Source of the DNA: Anaerolineae bacterium
GTDB taxonomy: Bacteria > Chloroflexota > Anaerolineae > DUEN01
Assembly: GCA_021159845.1 (NCBI GenBank)
Contig: JAGHDS010000275.1
Span: 1 to 11,256, forward strand
Direction of reading: 5' to 3'
DNA length: 11,256 bases
Of this stretch, positions 1 to 7,193 are shown in pieces. The notes beneath the pieces were generated by a model. The model worked only from the letters and a program-made list of their open reading frames with translations, did not search any database and had not been told where the DNA came from. The translations under genes were made by a program, and so were the position numbers. Position 1 is the stretch's first letter, and each line of letters begins with the position of its first letter.

Positions 1-1069
1 GCAGGGTGTAATGATGATGGGCGGCGATGATGAACAGAGGTGTGCCGTCATCCAGCCCGAGCCCGTAATCGTCCCGAGTGCCGGTGACGCCATGAATCTC
101 GGAGGCCACCCTGCCGTCCTTGTATATCCCATACCGTCGGACCAGCTCATACCAACCCGATGTGAAGTCAGGCGTCAGGTAGTCCACTCCCATGCTATAC
201 CACGCGGCCTCATGCGTGACGATGTTATCTCCAGGCAGGGCGCTGGCGATCCCCACGCCGCGCCGGTAGCGATGTTGCACCCGCAGCGCGTTGATGGCCG
301 CCCATGCCAGCCCCCGATTGATCACCGGATCGGGAGTGATCACACTCCCCCGGCCGATCGCTTCCTCCATATGACGCGTGGACTCCTGGAGCAATACGCC
401 GACGCCCCCGTTCGCCAGGAAACCGTTCCAGGCCATCTGTTCCCCGCTATGGGAAAACGTGAGGATGAACGGGACGTCCACGTACCCCTCGGCCAGAACG
501 AAGAAGCTAAGCAATGCCCGGCCGGGTTCCACGAACTGAACGCGGGACGGAGGGCCATTGGACCCGAATACCCGAACCTCCCGCTCCATGCCAATAGTCC
601 GGGCGACCAGGAGGCCTCGCTCCATCTCCTGACGCACGCGTACCTCCCGAGCCTCCTGCGGCGGCTGTCGCGAGCGCCCCGCCGAAGGCACAGCCGGCCA
701 GCGAATGTCCACGTCGATTCGGATGTATTGATGCCCCTCCGTCTCGAAATCCATCTGCCAGCAGACGGACTGCTGATACCCAGCTCGGTATGGGACGAAG
801 ATCCGCTTGGAGAGCACGATCCGCTCGGCTCCGTAGATCGTCTCCTGATAGGCCGGGAAGAAGCGGGTTACCATCGGGGTGAGCGGCTCACCGCCAGAGA
901 AGACGCGAAACCGCACCTGCCCGCAATACCAACGATCATCAGCGGGGCCATACAGGCCGATCAGATCGGACGTGGCACTGGCACGCGCGAACGCCTCCAT
1001 ATTGCCATAGGAACCGCCAGTGGGCAGCGCGCTCACATCGGACACGAGAATCAGATCATCTGAGAACAC
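1..1069 (-). CDS. Six-hairpin-type glycoside hydrolase, N-terminal part (cut by window edge)
   Basis: An uninterrupted minus-strand frame of 356 codons runs off the left edge, so the C-terminus is missing. I start it at GTG 1067-1069 because GGAGG (1075-1079 on the plus strand) lies 5 bases upstream. Residues about 40-230 look like a beta-rich N-terminal domain. From about residue 247 the text resembles the (alpha/alpha)6 barrel of amylo-alpha-1,6-glucosidase and GH15/GH63-like enzymes: DPVINRGLAWAAINAL (247-262), THEAAWYSMGVDYLTPDFT (285-303) and GLGLDDGTPLFIIAAHHHY (336-354). Such enzymes hydrolyse alpha-glucosidic or related bonds; the substrate cannot be told because the catalytic end is absent. 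No signal peptide is visible, so it is probably cytoplasmic. A 350-codon plus-strand frame (11-1063) covers the same DNA but looks like no protein family. The CDS is secure; the family call is by motif memory and moderate. Confidence 0.82.
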   Translation of the reverse strand, partial: MFSDDLILVSDVSALPTGGSYGNMEAFARASATSDLIGLYGPADDRWYCGQVRFRVFSGGEPLTPMVTRFFPAYQETIYGAERIVLSKRIFVPYRAGYQQSVCWQMDFETEGHQYIRIDVDIRWPAVPSAGRSRQPPQEAREVRVRQEMERGLLVARTIGMEREVRVFGSNGPPSRVQFVEPGRALLSFFVLAEGYVDVPFILTFSHSGEQMAWNGFLANGGVGVLLQESTRHMEEAIGRGSVITPDPVINRGLAWAAINALRVQHRYRRGVGIASALPGDNIVTHEAAWYSMGVDYLTPDFTSGWYELVRRYGIYKDGRVASEIHGVTGTRDDYGLGLDDGTPLFIIAAHHHYTL

Positions 1070-1123
1070 GAGAGCCTCCAAAAGGCAACGCCCGTCAACA
1101 ACACAACCAGCGCCATCTAGGAG

Positions 1124-1152
1124 ATTATACCTGAGCCAAATGGGGGATACAA
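1124..1152 (-). promoter_or_regulatory. Candidate sigma70-type promoter for the glycosidase gene
   Basis: On the minus strand, a perfect TATAAT (1124-1129) is preceded by TTGTAT (1147-1152) with a 17-base spacer. The -35 is weak (three of six consensus bases), but the spacing and distance to the GTG at 1069 fit. No equally good promoter is seen for the divergent beta-helix gene in this 206-bp gap. Confidence 0.5.
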
Positions 1153-1275
1153 ACATACCCAATTATCTGGTACATTACTAATGCGGATTCATATGCACCG
1201 ATGCAGATCAAATGTCAAGTCTTCTGTCCGTCGCATGTTTAGGAGAGGGGAGATAGAGAGAGAAGGGGACGAACG

Positions 1276-3204
1276 ATGTTCGAGTACATGTATAGGAAGA
1301 CAACGAAGCAGGCTATCATGGGATTGATGCTCATCATGATGATTGCGATAGCCTGGGGGATGCATCCCATCGTTGCCCATGCTGCTACTTTCGTCGTCAA
1401 CACCACCGCCGACACGATGGACGAGAATCTAGGCGATGGCGCCTGCGCGGACAGCAATGGCAACTGCTCATTGCGCGCGGCCATCATGCAAGCCAACGCA
1501 CTCTCCGGGCCCGATACCATCACCCTGCCTGCGGGAACGTACACGCTTTCCGGCAACGCGAACGAGGACGATTGCACCAGCGGTGACCTGGACATCGCCG
1601 ATGACCTGACGATTAACGGCGCTGGCGCTGATGTCACCATCATCGATGCCAACCAAGTCGATCGAGTGTTCGATGTCTACGCGGAGACCGCCAACATCAC
1701 TGTGACGATCAACGATGTCACGATCACCGGAGGGAAGGCCCCGGATGGCCCTGCGGGCTACGGCGGAGACTATGGCGGCGGCATCTACAACAACGAGACG
1801 CTCTACTTAAACAACTGTGTCGTGAAAAACAACAGCTCAGGTAACGCCACAACCGACGCCAACGGAAGCGGCGCGGACGGGGGATATGGCGGCGGCATCT
1901 ACAATGCTGGCACACTGATGGTGAACAGCTGCACTATTAGCAATAACCGCACAGGGGCAGGTGCAGGGCAAGGTGGATACGGCGGCGATGGTGGCGGCAT
2001 CTATAACGATGGGACGTTGACCGTCAACAATAGCACCATCAGCGGCAACACGACCGGTAATGGTGGCACCGATGGGGTTAGCGGTGGAGATGGTGGCTCA
2101 GGAGCTGGCATCGCGAACGCGAACGAAGCCGCCCTCACCAACACTACCATCAGTGGCAACACAACCGGCCAAGGGGGTGATCAGGGAGGAGACGGCGGCG
2201 ATGGTGGTGGTATTTACAATTATTCTGGCACCACCAGCCTGACGGTGAATGACTGCACGATTACAAATAACGCCGTAGGCAACGGTGGGTCAGGGGGAGT
2301 AGATGGTGATGGCGGAGGCCTCTACAATGACGGCGGTTCGGTAGACATCCAGAACACCATCCTGGCTGGCAATGCCGATGTAGGCGGAGAGGCCCCGGAT
2401 TGTTCCGGCACGATCACATCGCAAGATTATAACCTGATCGGGAACAACACGGGATGCACCTTTGCTTCCGCGGGACACGACCAAGTGGGGACCGGCACCG
2501 CCCCGATCGATCCGAAACTAGGCGCGTTGGCCGACAATGGAGGCCCTACGTACACCCACGCGCTGCAGGCGGATAGTCCGGCGGTCGATGCTATCCCCAC
2601 TGACTCTGGTCAATGCACCGCCGGCGATCGGGACCAACGCTACGCGCTGCGGGCCGATGGGGACGAGAGAGGAGGCACGGCTTGCGACATCGGCGCATAC
2701 GAGCTTAGCAATACGTTCCGACAGGATATCACCAGGCCTCGCACGTATTTCATGCACAAGGCCCGCGTCCAGGTGACGTCTTTGGGCTCCCTGTCCGAAC
2801 TGACGGTACAATACGTGCCACAAAGCCACCCGAACGCGCCAGCTACCTTGCAAACCGGACAGTACTGGTCCTTCACCCCGAATGATGGGGCAAGCGGCTT
2901 TACACTGAATATGACATTGCCGCTGAACCAGACGCCCTCGACAGAGGACAAAGTATGTTACTACACCGGCGTCGATCAGAACTGGGACTGTGCGGCTGAT
3001 AGCGTCGACACATCAAAGAACACGGTCACCCGCAACGGGATCACCCACTTCTCAGACTGGGCCGTGGAACATACTACTCCCACCGCGGTGACCCTGCGGA
3101 GCCTGACGGGGAGATCCACCGGGCACTCGGCCGACAAGATCGTATGGCCCTGGGGTCCGCTCGCGCTGGCCGCCCTGTACCTGATGCGAGGCCGAAAGCG
3201 CTAA
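1276..3204 (+). CDS. Secreted CSLREA-type right-handed beta-helix protein with choice-of-anchor Q-like region
   Basis: The 642-aa protein starts at ATG 1276, seven bases after AAGGGG (1263-1268). A signal peptide spans residues 1-36: basic RKTTK, a hydrophobic core, then cleavage likely after AHA. The N-terminal motif is NGNCSLRAAIMQAN (61-74), a variant of the CSLREA motif. Residues about 140-365 form a glycine/asparagine-rich parallel beta-helix with recurring GGGIYN at 167, 205, 239, 310 and 346. NGGPTYTHAL (421-430) and the ending ACDIGAYE (469-476) match the choice-of-anchor Q type. A further beta domain (about 495-608) ends in THFSDWAVEH. The last residues hold a hydrophobic WPWGPLALAALYLM segment followed by RGRKR, a plausible cell-surface anchor. 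Such proteins are exported and often adhesive or polysaccharide-related; the ligand is unknown. It is transcribed alone and converges on proS. Confidence 0.9.
   Translation: MFEYMYRKTTKQAIMGLMLIMMIAIAWGMHPIVAHAATFVVNTTADTMDENLGDGACADSNGNCSLRAAIMQANALSGPDTITLPAGTYTLSGNANEDDCTSGDLDIADDLTINGAGADVTIIDANQVDRVFDVYAETANITVTINDVTITGGKAPDGPAGYGGDYGGGIYNNETLYLNNCVVKNNSSGNATTDANGSGADGGYGGGIYNAGTLMVNSCTISNNRTGAGAGQGGYGGDGGGIYNDGTLTVNNSTISGNTTGNGGTDGVSGGDGGSGAGIANANEAALTNTTISGNTTGQGGDQGGDGGDGGGIYNYSGTTSLTVNDCTITNNAVGNGGSGGVDGDGGGLYNDGGSVDIQNTILAGNADVGGEAPDCSGTITSQDYNLIGNNTGCTFASAGHDQVGTGTAPIDPKLGALADNGGPTYTHALQADSPAVDAIPTDSGQCTAGDRDQRYALRADGDERGGTACDIGAYELSNTFRQDITRPRTYFMHKARVQVTSLGSLSELTVQYVPQSHPNAPATLQTGQYWSFTPNDGASGFTLNMTLPLNQTPSTEDKVCYYTGVDQNWDCAADSVDTSKNTVTRNGITHFSDWAVEHTTPTAVTLRSLTGRSTGHSADKIVWPWGPLALAALYLMRGRKR
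1771..2331 (+). repeat. Imperfect tandem beta-helix coding repeats
   Basis: The coding DNA repeats a unit whose core encodes GGGIYN. Twenty identical bases (tatggcggcggcatctacaa) occur at 1771-1790 and 1885-1904, 114 bp or 38 codons apart. A close relative lies at 1992-2006, and diverged copies lie near 2204-2220 and 2308-2327. A sixth copy near residues 276-281 is degenerate (GAGIAN). Spacing varies from about 34 to 38 codons, with one gap of 71 that spans the degenerate copy, as expected for helix rungs with glycine-rich loops. Confidence 0.75.
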
Positions 3205-3211
3205 TAGCATC

Positions 3212-3243
3212 CTTCGCCCGGGCCTCAGTAAGCCCGGGCGAAG
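3212..3243. terminator. Hairpin between convergent beta-helix gene and proS
   Basis: Twelve-base perfect arms (3212-3223 and 3232-3243, CTTCGCCCGGGC and its complement) flank an 8-base loop. The stem is very GC-rich and sits at the meeting point of two converging genes, as a bidirectional terminator would. There is no T-tract on either side, so termination may be weak or factor-assisted. The right arm encodes the last proS codons and the proS stop (3225-3227) lies in the loop. Confidence 0.5.
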
Positions 3244-4666
3244 ATGGCAATTCGATCCGTCTCCTGCCCTGTGTAAAAGCATCGGCCACGGCCCTCGGGG
3301 GTATCCAGCGGATAGCAACGGATCGTGGCCTTCGTTTCCTCTTTGATGCGATCCTCATCCTCGCTGGTCCCAGCCCAATGCACCCGGATGAATCCACCTT
3401 GGGTTGCCAAAACTTCCTTGAACTCCTCGTAATTCTCAACCCGGTGAGTGTTCTCGTCCCGAAACCGGGTAGCTCGCTCCAACAGAGTAGCCTGGATGGC
3501 CTCCAGCATCGCCTGAGTCTGAGCAGCCAGGCCATCCTGGGAAACGACCCGCTTCCCCTCTCGACCCGGAACATCGCGCCGGGCGAACACGACCTGCCCC
3601 TGCTCCACATCTCGGGGGCCGATCTCAATGCGCAACGGCACGCCGCGCATCTCCCAATCGTTGAACTTGAAGCCGGGTGAGACGTTGTCCCTGTCGTCCA
3701 AGCGAACACGTATATCAGCGTCCTGAAGCTCTGCCATGACCTTTTGCCCAACCCTTAACACAGTGGAACGTTCCTCATCGTTCCTCCAAATGGGGACGAT
3801 CACGACCTGGTAGGGAGCCAGACGCGGCGGCAAAATGATCCCCTGATCGTCCCCGTGCACCATGATGATGCCGCCGATGAAGCGCGTGCTCAGCCCCCAA
3901 CTGGTGGTCCATACATATTGCAGCTCGTTGTTCTGATCCAGGAACTTGATATCAAACGCCCGAGCGAAGTTCTGGCCCAAAAAGTGACTGGTGGCCGCCT
4001 GAAGTGCCCAGCCGTTCCCCATCATCGCCTCGATCGTATAGCTTGCCACCGCCCAGGCGAACTTCCCCCGCCCCCTCTTCGGCCGGGGATCACCGGGACG
4101 GCTGCCTCGTTCACGGCGAAGTCGGTGTACAGGTTCAGAATGCGCAGCGTCTCCTCCATCGCCTCTTCCTCGGTAGCGTGGGCCGTGTGCCCTTCCTGCC
4201 AGAGGAACTCCGTCGTACGCAGGAAGAGGCGGGTGCGTTTCTCCCACCGCACGACGTTTGCCCATTGATTGATGAGGACGGGCAGGTCGCGGTAGGATCG
4301 GATCCACTGTGCATACATGTGCCCGATGATCGTCTCCGATGTGGGGCGGACGGCCAGTGGTTCCTCCAGCTCCTCGCCGCCGCCGTGAGTGACCACTGCC
4401 AGCTCAGGCGAGAAGCCCTCGACATGCTCGGCCTCTTTTTGCAGGAAGCTCATGGGGATAAAGAGGGGGAAATAGGCGTTGACATGTCCCGTCGCCTTGA
4501 ACCGACGATCCAGCGAGCCCTGGATATTCTCCCACAGCGCGTAGCCGTACGGTTTGATGACCATGCACCCCCGCACGGGCGCGTAGTCGGCCATGTCCGC
4601 CCGCTGAATCACGTCTGTGTACCAACGGGAAAAGTCCTTGCTCCTCGGTGTGATCCTCTCGGCCAT
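3225..4666 (-). CDS. proS: Prolyl-tRNA synthetase, archaeal/eukaryotic-type, frame interrupted near 4065-4075
   Basis: The enzyme charges tRNA-Pro with proline in the cytoplasm. I start at ATG 4664-4666, since GAGGAG (4675-4680) lies 8 bases upstream and MAERITPRSKDFSRWY is the usual family start. Class II motifs are clear: RPTSETIIG (107-115), RWEKRTRLFLRTTEFLWQEG (140-159), then in the second frame TSHFLGQNFA and MVHGDDQGIILPPRLAP. The C-terminus IAIFARAY with a terminal tyrosine is typical of the roughly 480-aa archaeal-like type, and the restored length is 480 aa. The frame changes after VIPGRR: the downstream half (KFAWAVASYTIEAMM onward) is one base out of register. Restoring one base gives a colinear protein, so a recent mutation or an assembly error in the G-rich tract is likely. 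It is probably co-transcribed with the LOG gene 100 bp upstream. Identity is certain; whether it is functional as read is not. Confidence 0.95.
4065..4075 (-). other. Frameshift site in proS (G5-C-G5 tract on the coding strand)
   Basis: The coding strand reads five G, one C, five G. Upstream of it the family-consistent frame is GAAVPVIPGRR-like; downstream the family-consistent frame is shifted by one base (KFAWA). Adding one G gives R-R-G-G-G-G-K-F, which has the same length as the R-K-S-E-S-E-K-F type segment I recall at this position in relatives. One missing base therefore explains the break fully. Confidence 0.85.
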
Positions 4667-4766
4667 GAAATCCACTCCTCCGATGATTGAGTTCTGAGTA
4701 AGCGCATCAACACGACACAGCAATACCCGGATTCAACCTTGCGCTGCCTCCACAGCAACGCACCCC

Positions 4767-5285
4767 CTACGCGTCCAGCAACGTCATCGCCTCGTCCACG
4801 TCGGCTGCCAGCCGGGCCAGTGCCAGGATGGAGTCTCCCATCTCCGTATACCTCTTGAACGCATTCACCAACCCAGCCCAGGGGCGACCGATCAGGATGA
4901 AAGGCCGCGGGGACAGGCTTCTCGTCTGGAGCATACTCCACACTAACGTCACCTCGGCCAGGGTGCCGATGCCTCCCGGCAACGCGATGAAGGCATCACC
5001 CAGGGAGATGATTTCCTCCATACGAGCGATCAGCGAGGGCGCCTTGCGCTCCTCACTGAGCCACGGATTAGGGGGAGTTGGGTCGAAGAGGGCACAGGTA
5101 ACGCCGATGACATACCCACCGGCGTCATGAGCTCCCTGGCTGACGGCAGCCATCGTACCTCCGTATCCCCCGTTGGCAATCACCCACCCCGATTGAGCCA
5201 GACGTTCTCCCAGCTCGTAGGCCCGTCTCCATGCCATCGTACCTGTTGGTGTGCGAGCACTCCCAAATATCGACGCTGTTTTCAA
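4767..5285 (-). CDS. LOG-family (TIGR00725/00730-like) Rossmann nucleotide-binding protein
   Basis: The 172-aa protein carries the family signature PGGIGTLAE (103-111) and the early glycine-rich IANGGYGGTMAAVSQGA segment. The family includes nucleoside 5'-monophosphate phosphoribohydrolases (cytokinin-activating LOG type, long misnamed lysine decarboxylases) and uncharacterised relatives. The activity here is not proven. I chose TTG 5283-5285 because it yields M-KTASIFGSARTP, the usual first beta strand, and GAGGAAAGAAGG lies just upstream. An in-frame ATG at 5361-5363 would add 26 residues that look unlike the family and overlap the upstream metallophosphoesterase by 56 bases, so I reject it. 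With TTG the gap to that gene is 22 bases, which supports an operon. Length is close to the family norm of about 160-200 aa. Confidence 0.87.
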   Translation of the reverse strand: MKTASIFGSARTPTGTMAWRRAYELGERLAQSGWVIANGGYGGTMAAVSQGAHDAGGYVIGVTCALFDPTPPNPWLSEERKAPSLIARMEEIISLGDAFIALPGGIGTLAEVTLVWSMLQTRSLSPRPFILIGRPWAGLVNAFKRYTEMGDSILALARLAADVDEAMTLLDA

Positions 5286-5307
5286 TGCCTTCTTTCCTCG
5301 CCGGATG

Positions 5308-5958
5308 TCATGTGTGAGGATGCGCTTGCCGGTGTTCGTCGATTTCCAACACGCGATACCCACAGGTATTCACGACCAGGGTATCGTAGTAGATGGTCTC
5401 TGTTGGCTCATCGTTGCGATATACGTGCTTATGGCCATGAATCAGATATCTGGGCCGGAACCAGCGCATAAAAGCCAGAAATGAGGCGAATCCCCTATGA
5501 GCCCGATCAGGCCCATCGTGAATGCCAAGTGGCGGAGCATGGGTGATCAGGATGTCCAGATAGCGACCGTAGCGTAGCCGCGCCACCGCCAAGCTGGGGA
5601 TCATGCGGGCGATTTTCAACCACATCTCGCTTTCCGTGTACTGGAAGCGGGGGTTACGGTTATACCGATAGGCGCCTTCCAGCCCAGCGATCAGGACCCC
5701 GTGCTCGTAGACCAAACGGCCATCGATGTTTCCTCCTACGAATCGGCGCGCAGGCGGGTCCAGGCCCAATTCCATACCCTGAGCGTGATTCCCGAAAACG
5801 TAGTAGCAAGGTGCCCCTAACATGCTGGAGATGAATTCGATGTAGTAAAACGGCAAATCCCCACAGCTCAGCACCAAACCGATCTCTCCCAGCCGGGCCT
5901 TGATGTAAGGGCTATACAGAATCGGTTCAATTCGATCACTGATGGTTAAAACACGCAT
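5308..5958 (-). CDS. Metallophosphoesterase family protein
   Basis: The 216-aa protein has the ordered metal-binding blocks of calcineurin-like phosphoesterases: ISD (6-8), CGDLP (32-36), GNHA (56-59), THAPP (139-143) and HGHKH (174-178). These normally hold two metal ions and cleave phosphomono- or diesters; the substrate is unknown. The first block reads D-R-I, so the usual second histidine of D-x-H is replaced by isoleucine, and GNH is followed by Ala where Asp or Glu is common. Both may be subfamily traits. The ATG (5956-5958) has only a weak GGAT-like ribosome site. It is the first gene of the MPE-LOG-proS set and is preceded by a long structured leader ending in a terminator about 40 bases upstream, which suggests controlled read-through. 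No signal peptide or membrane segment is seen. Confidence 0.88.
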   Translation of the reverse strand: MRVLTISDRIEPILYSPYIKARLGEIGLVLSCGDLPFYYIEFISSMLGAPCYYVFGNHAQGMELGLDPPARRFVGGNIDGRLVYEHGVLIAGLEGAYRYNRNPRFQYTESEMWLKIARMIPSLAVARLRYGRYLDILITHAPPLGIHDGPDRAHRGFASFLAFMRWFRPRYLIHGHKHVYRNDEPTETIYYDTLVVNTCGYRVLEIDEHRQAHPHT

Positions 5959-5998
5959 CGCATCCGTAACTCAGGCATCATCGCCCCGCCGCCATATG

Positions 5999-6039
5999 AA
6001 ACAAAACGCTAGCCCTCGACTAAACGCAGAGAGCTAGCG
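5999..6039 (-). terminator. Intrinsic terminator (possible attenuator) upstream of the metallophosphoesterase operon
   Basis: On the minus strand, arms 6029-6039 and 6007-6017 pair over 11 positions with one G-U/mismatch position, around an 11-base loop. The stem is followed directly by TTTTGTTT (5999-6006). The T-tract faces the direction of transcription from the promoter at 6202-6230, and the hairpin lies before any gene, so it would end a short RNA or act as an attenuator. Confidence 0.68.
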
Positions 6040-6195
6040 CGTGCTCCCTCGACGGGCCCCTGGCCAAGAATCATCTACTCGAGCCCGAGCGCCAGCCCAG
6101 GCCGTCGGGTAGGCAAAGGCCCCCTATTGACAACACGTCTCACAACTCGCTGAACCCACATCGCACACATCTCAACACGCATGATTGCTAAAGTA
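5999..6195 (-). ncRNA. Candidate structured leader RNA or small RNA of unknown class
   Basis: From the predicted start near 6195 to the T-tract at 5999 is about 197 nt with no convincing ORF. Long-range pairing is visible by eye: 6174-6181 with 6038-6045 (8 pairs including G-U), 6102-6107 with 6050-6055 (six pairs), and 6091-6098 with 6054-6064 (eight pairs with a two-base bulge; the last two stems share two bases). There is also a local palindrome at 6078-6089. Together they give a rod-like fold capped by the terminator. I do not see T-box, RNase P, SRP or tmRNA conserved elements. A 6S-like rod is possible in shape and size but not supported by any motif I can name. Confidence 0.35.
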
Positions 6196-6201
6196 TGCGA
6201 G

Positions 6202-6230
6202 AGTATATCATTGATTAGGGCAGACGTCAA
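6202..6230 (-). promoter_or_regulatory. Sigma70-type promoter for the leader RNA / MPE-LOG-proS operon
   Basis: On the minus strand TTGACG (6225-6230) and TATACT (6202-6207) are separated by exactly 17 bases; each matches the consensus at five of six positions. The predicted start is near 6195, leaving a leader of about 237 nt before the metallophosphoesterase ATG. Confidence 0.7.
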
Positions 6231-6314
6231 TGACAATGGCTATGATGGATATAGCGCAAAAGTGTAGGCTAATCAGGGAAAAGGCCTCAGGCTCATATTT
6301 GAAAAATGTGCAGG

Positions 6315-6352
6315 AGGGTGGGCGAGGGCAGTGCCCTCGCCCACCCTATTTT
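6315..6352. terminator. Strong bidirectional terminator hairpin after the methyltransferase gene
   Basis: Arms 6315-6330 and 6332-6347 are perfect 16-base complements with a single central base, so the real loop is about three bases. Plus-strand reading ends in TATTTT (6347-6352). Minus-strand reading ends a few bases later in ATTTTTC (plus-strand 6302-6308). It lies 59 bases after the methyltransferase stop and should end that operon. Confidence 0.85.
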
Positions 6353-6405
6353 CGATCCTTCTGCGGCCACGCACATCGGTCCCCACAATTCTGCGCTATA
6401 CCCGG

Positions 6406-7191
6406 CTATGATTTCCGCGCGACGATGACGAACTCCCCGCCAACGTAAGCCCGTTCATGATCCCAACTCCCGGGGGAAGCCTGGGGATTAGGCAGGACCG
6501 CCCGTGAGATATCCTCGACTTGCTGGATCGACAGACCGACCTCGATGAGCCCATTGAAGATATCATCCATGTAGTGTCGAAACTCGATTGCCCCGTCATT
6601 GCGAGGATTACCGCTCTCTGAATACGGCCTGGTGATTCGATATCCCTCCCCATCCCAGGCTACGAAATGGAGAGCAGGCTGTCTCCAGTCCGTGCGGTAT
6701 AGCCCGCCCGACCTGAGCACCCGGGCGACTTCCGAGTATACCTGCCGCGCATCGGGCACATAGCAGATCGCAGTCCCGTACACGAGGTCAAAGGACTCAT
6801 CGTCCAGCATAGAGAGGTCGCGCATATCCCCATGAATCGTTCGGATATCAACGCCGTAATGCGCCGCCGCCCTTCGGTCCCCCTCGAGCTGTCCCTGGGC
6901 CAAATCAATCACGGTTACCCGAGCACCGAGCAAGGCAAACACGGCCGACTGCTGTCCGCCGCCACACGCCAGGCAGAGTACATCCTTGCCTTCAACATCG
7001 GCAAGGATGCTGCGAGGAGTCATTTCCCCTAACGGCCACGGTGTGAAGTTCAGCTCACCCTCAGCAAATGCCCGGACCACGTCAGGATCCAGATCCAGCC
7101 AGGGGACAGTATACCCACACCCCTCTTGGACCATCCGTTCCCAATGGCGCTCGTTCGCGGTAGCGATCTCGTCTTGTCTGCCCACTACCAT
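6406..7191 (-). CDS. Class I SAM-dependent methyltransferase
   Basis: The 261-aa protein has a Rossmann methyltransferase fold: motif I VLCLACGGGQQ (71-81), the acidic residue after strand 2 in VIDLAQGQ (94-101), GDMRDL (121-126), FDLVYG (134-139) and VLRSGG (158-163). The N-terminus ANERHWERMVQEG followed by YTVPWLDLD is common in small-molecule methyltransferases of this group. The acceptor is unknown. I start at ATG 7189-7191, two bases after the nitroreductase stop (7194-7196). GTG 7183-7185 is a strong alternative because GAGG is better spaced from it (six bases). The frame extends upstream to ATG 7251, but that would overlap the nitroreductase and lacks family likeness. Tight coupling implies co-transcription and possibly translational coupling with the nitroreductase. 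Confidence 0.9.
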   Translation of the reverse strand: MVVGRQDEIATANERHWERMVQEGCGYTVPWLDLDPDVVRAFAEGELNFTPWPLGEMTPRSILADVEGKDVLCLACGGGQQSAVFALLGARVTVIDLAQGQLEGDRRAAAHYGVDIRTIHGDMRDLSMLDDESFDLVYGTAICYVPDARQVYSEVARVLRSGGLYRTDWRQPALHFVAWDGEGYRITRPYSESGNPRNDGAIEFRHYMDDIFNGLIEVGLSIQQVEDISRAVLPNPQASPGSWDHERAYVGGEFVIVARKS

Positions 7192-7193
7192 CC

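Larger units (their letters stand above)
5959..6405. other. 447-bp region without a protein gene
   Basis: It holds the promoter, structured leader and terminator of the minus-strand operon on the left, and the 16-bp-arm terminator at 6315-6352 on the right. Short plus-strand frames such as 6230-6448 run through the terminator hairpin and into the end of the methyltransferase gene, and resemble no protein. Confidence 0.6.

Noticed and set aside
11..1063. 350-codon plus-strand frame
   Set aside because: It is the exact codon-register complement of the minus-strand glycosidase, has no ribosome site of note, and its translation resembles no protein family.
1763..2331. CRISPR-like or tandem DNA repeat array
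   Set aside because: The repeats are in-frame glycine-rich beta-helix units inside a coding gene, with variable spacing and no unique spacers.
4667..4766. Possible tRNA or T-box before proS (GGTTGAATCC on the minus strand)
   Set aside because: The T-loop-like string lacks the expected C, no cloverleaf fits in the 100-base gap, and no T-box sequence resembling AGGGTGGAACCGCG is present.
5286..5363. Upstream ATG start for the LOG gene
   Set aside because: It would add 26 residues unlike the family and overlap the metallophosphoesterase by 56 bases; TTG 5285 gives the family's usual start.
6230..6448. 72-codon plus-strand frame
   Set aside because: It runs through the 6315-6347 terminator hairpin and into the 3' end of the methyltransferase gene.
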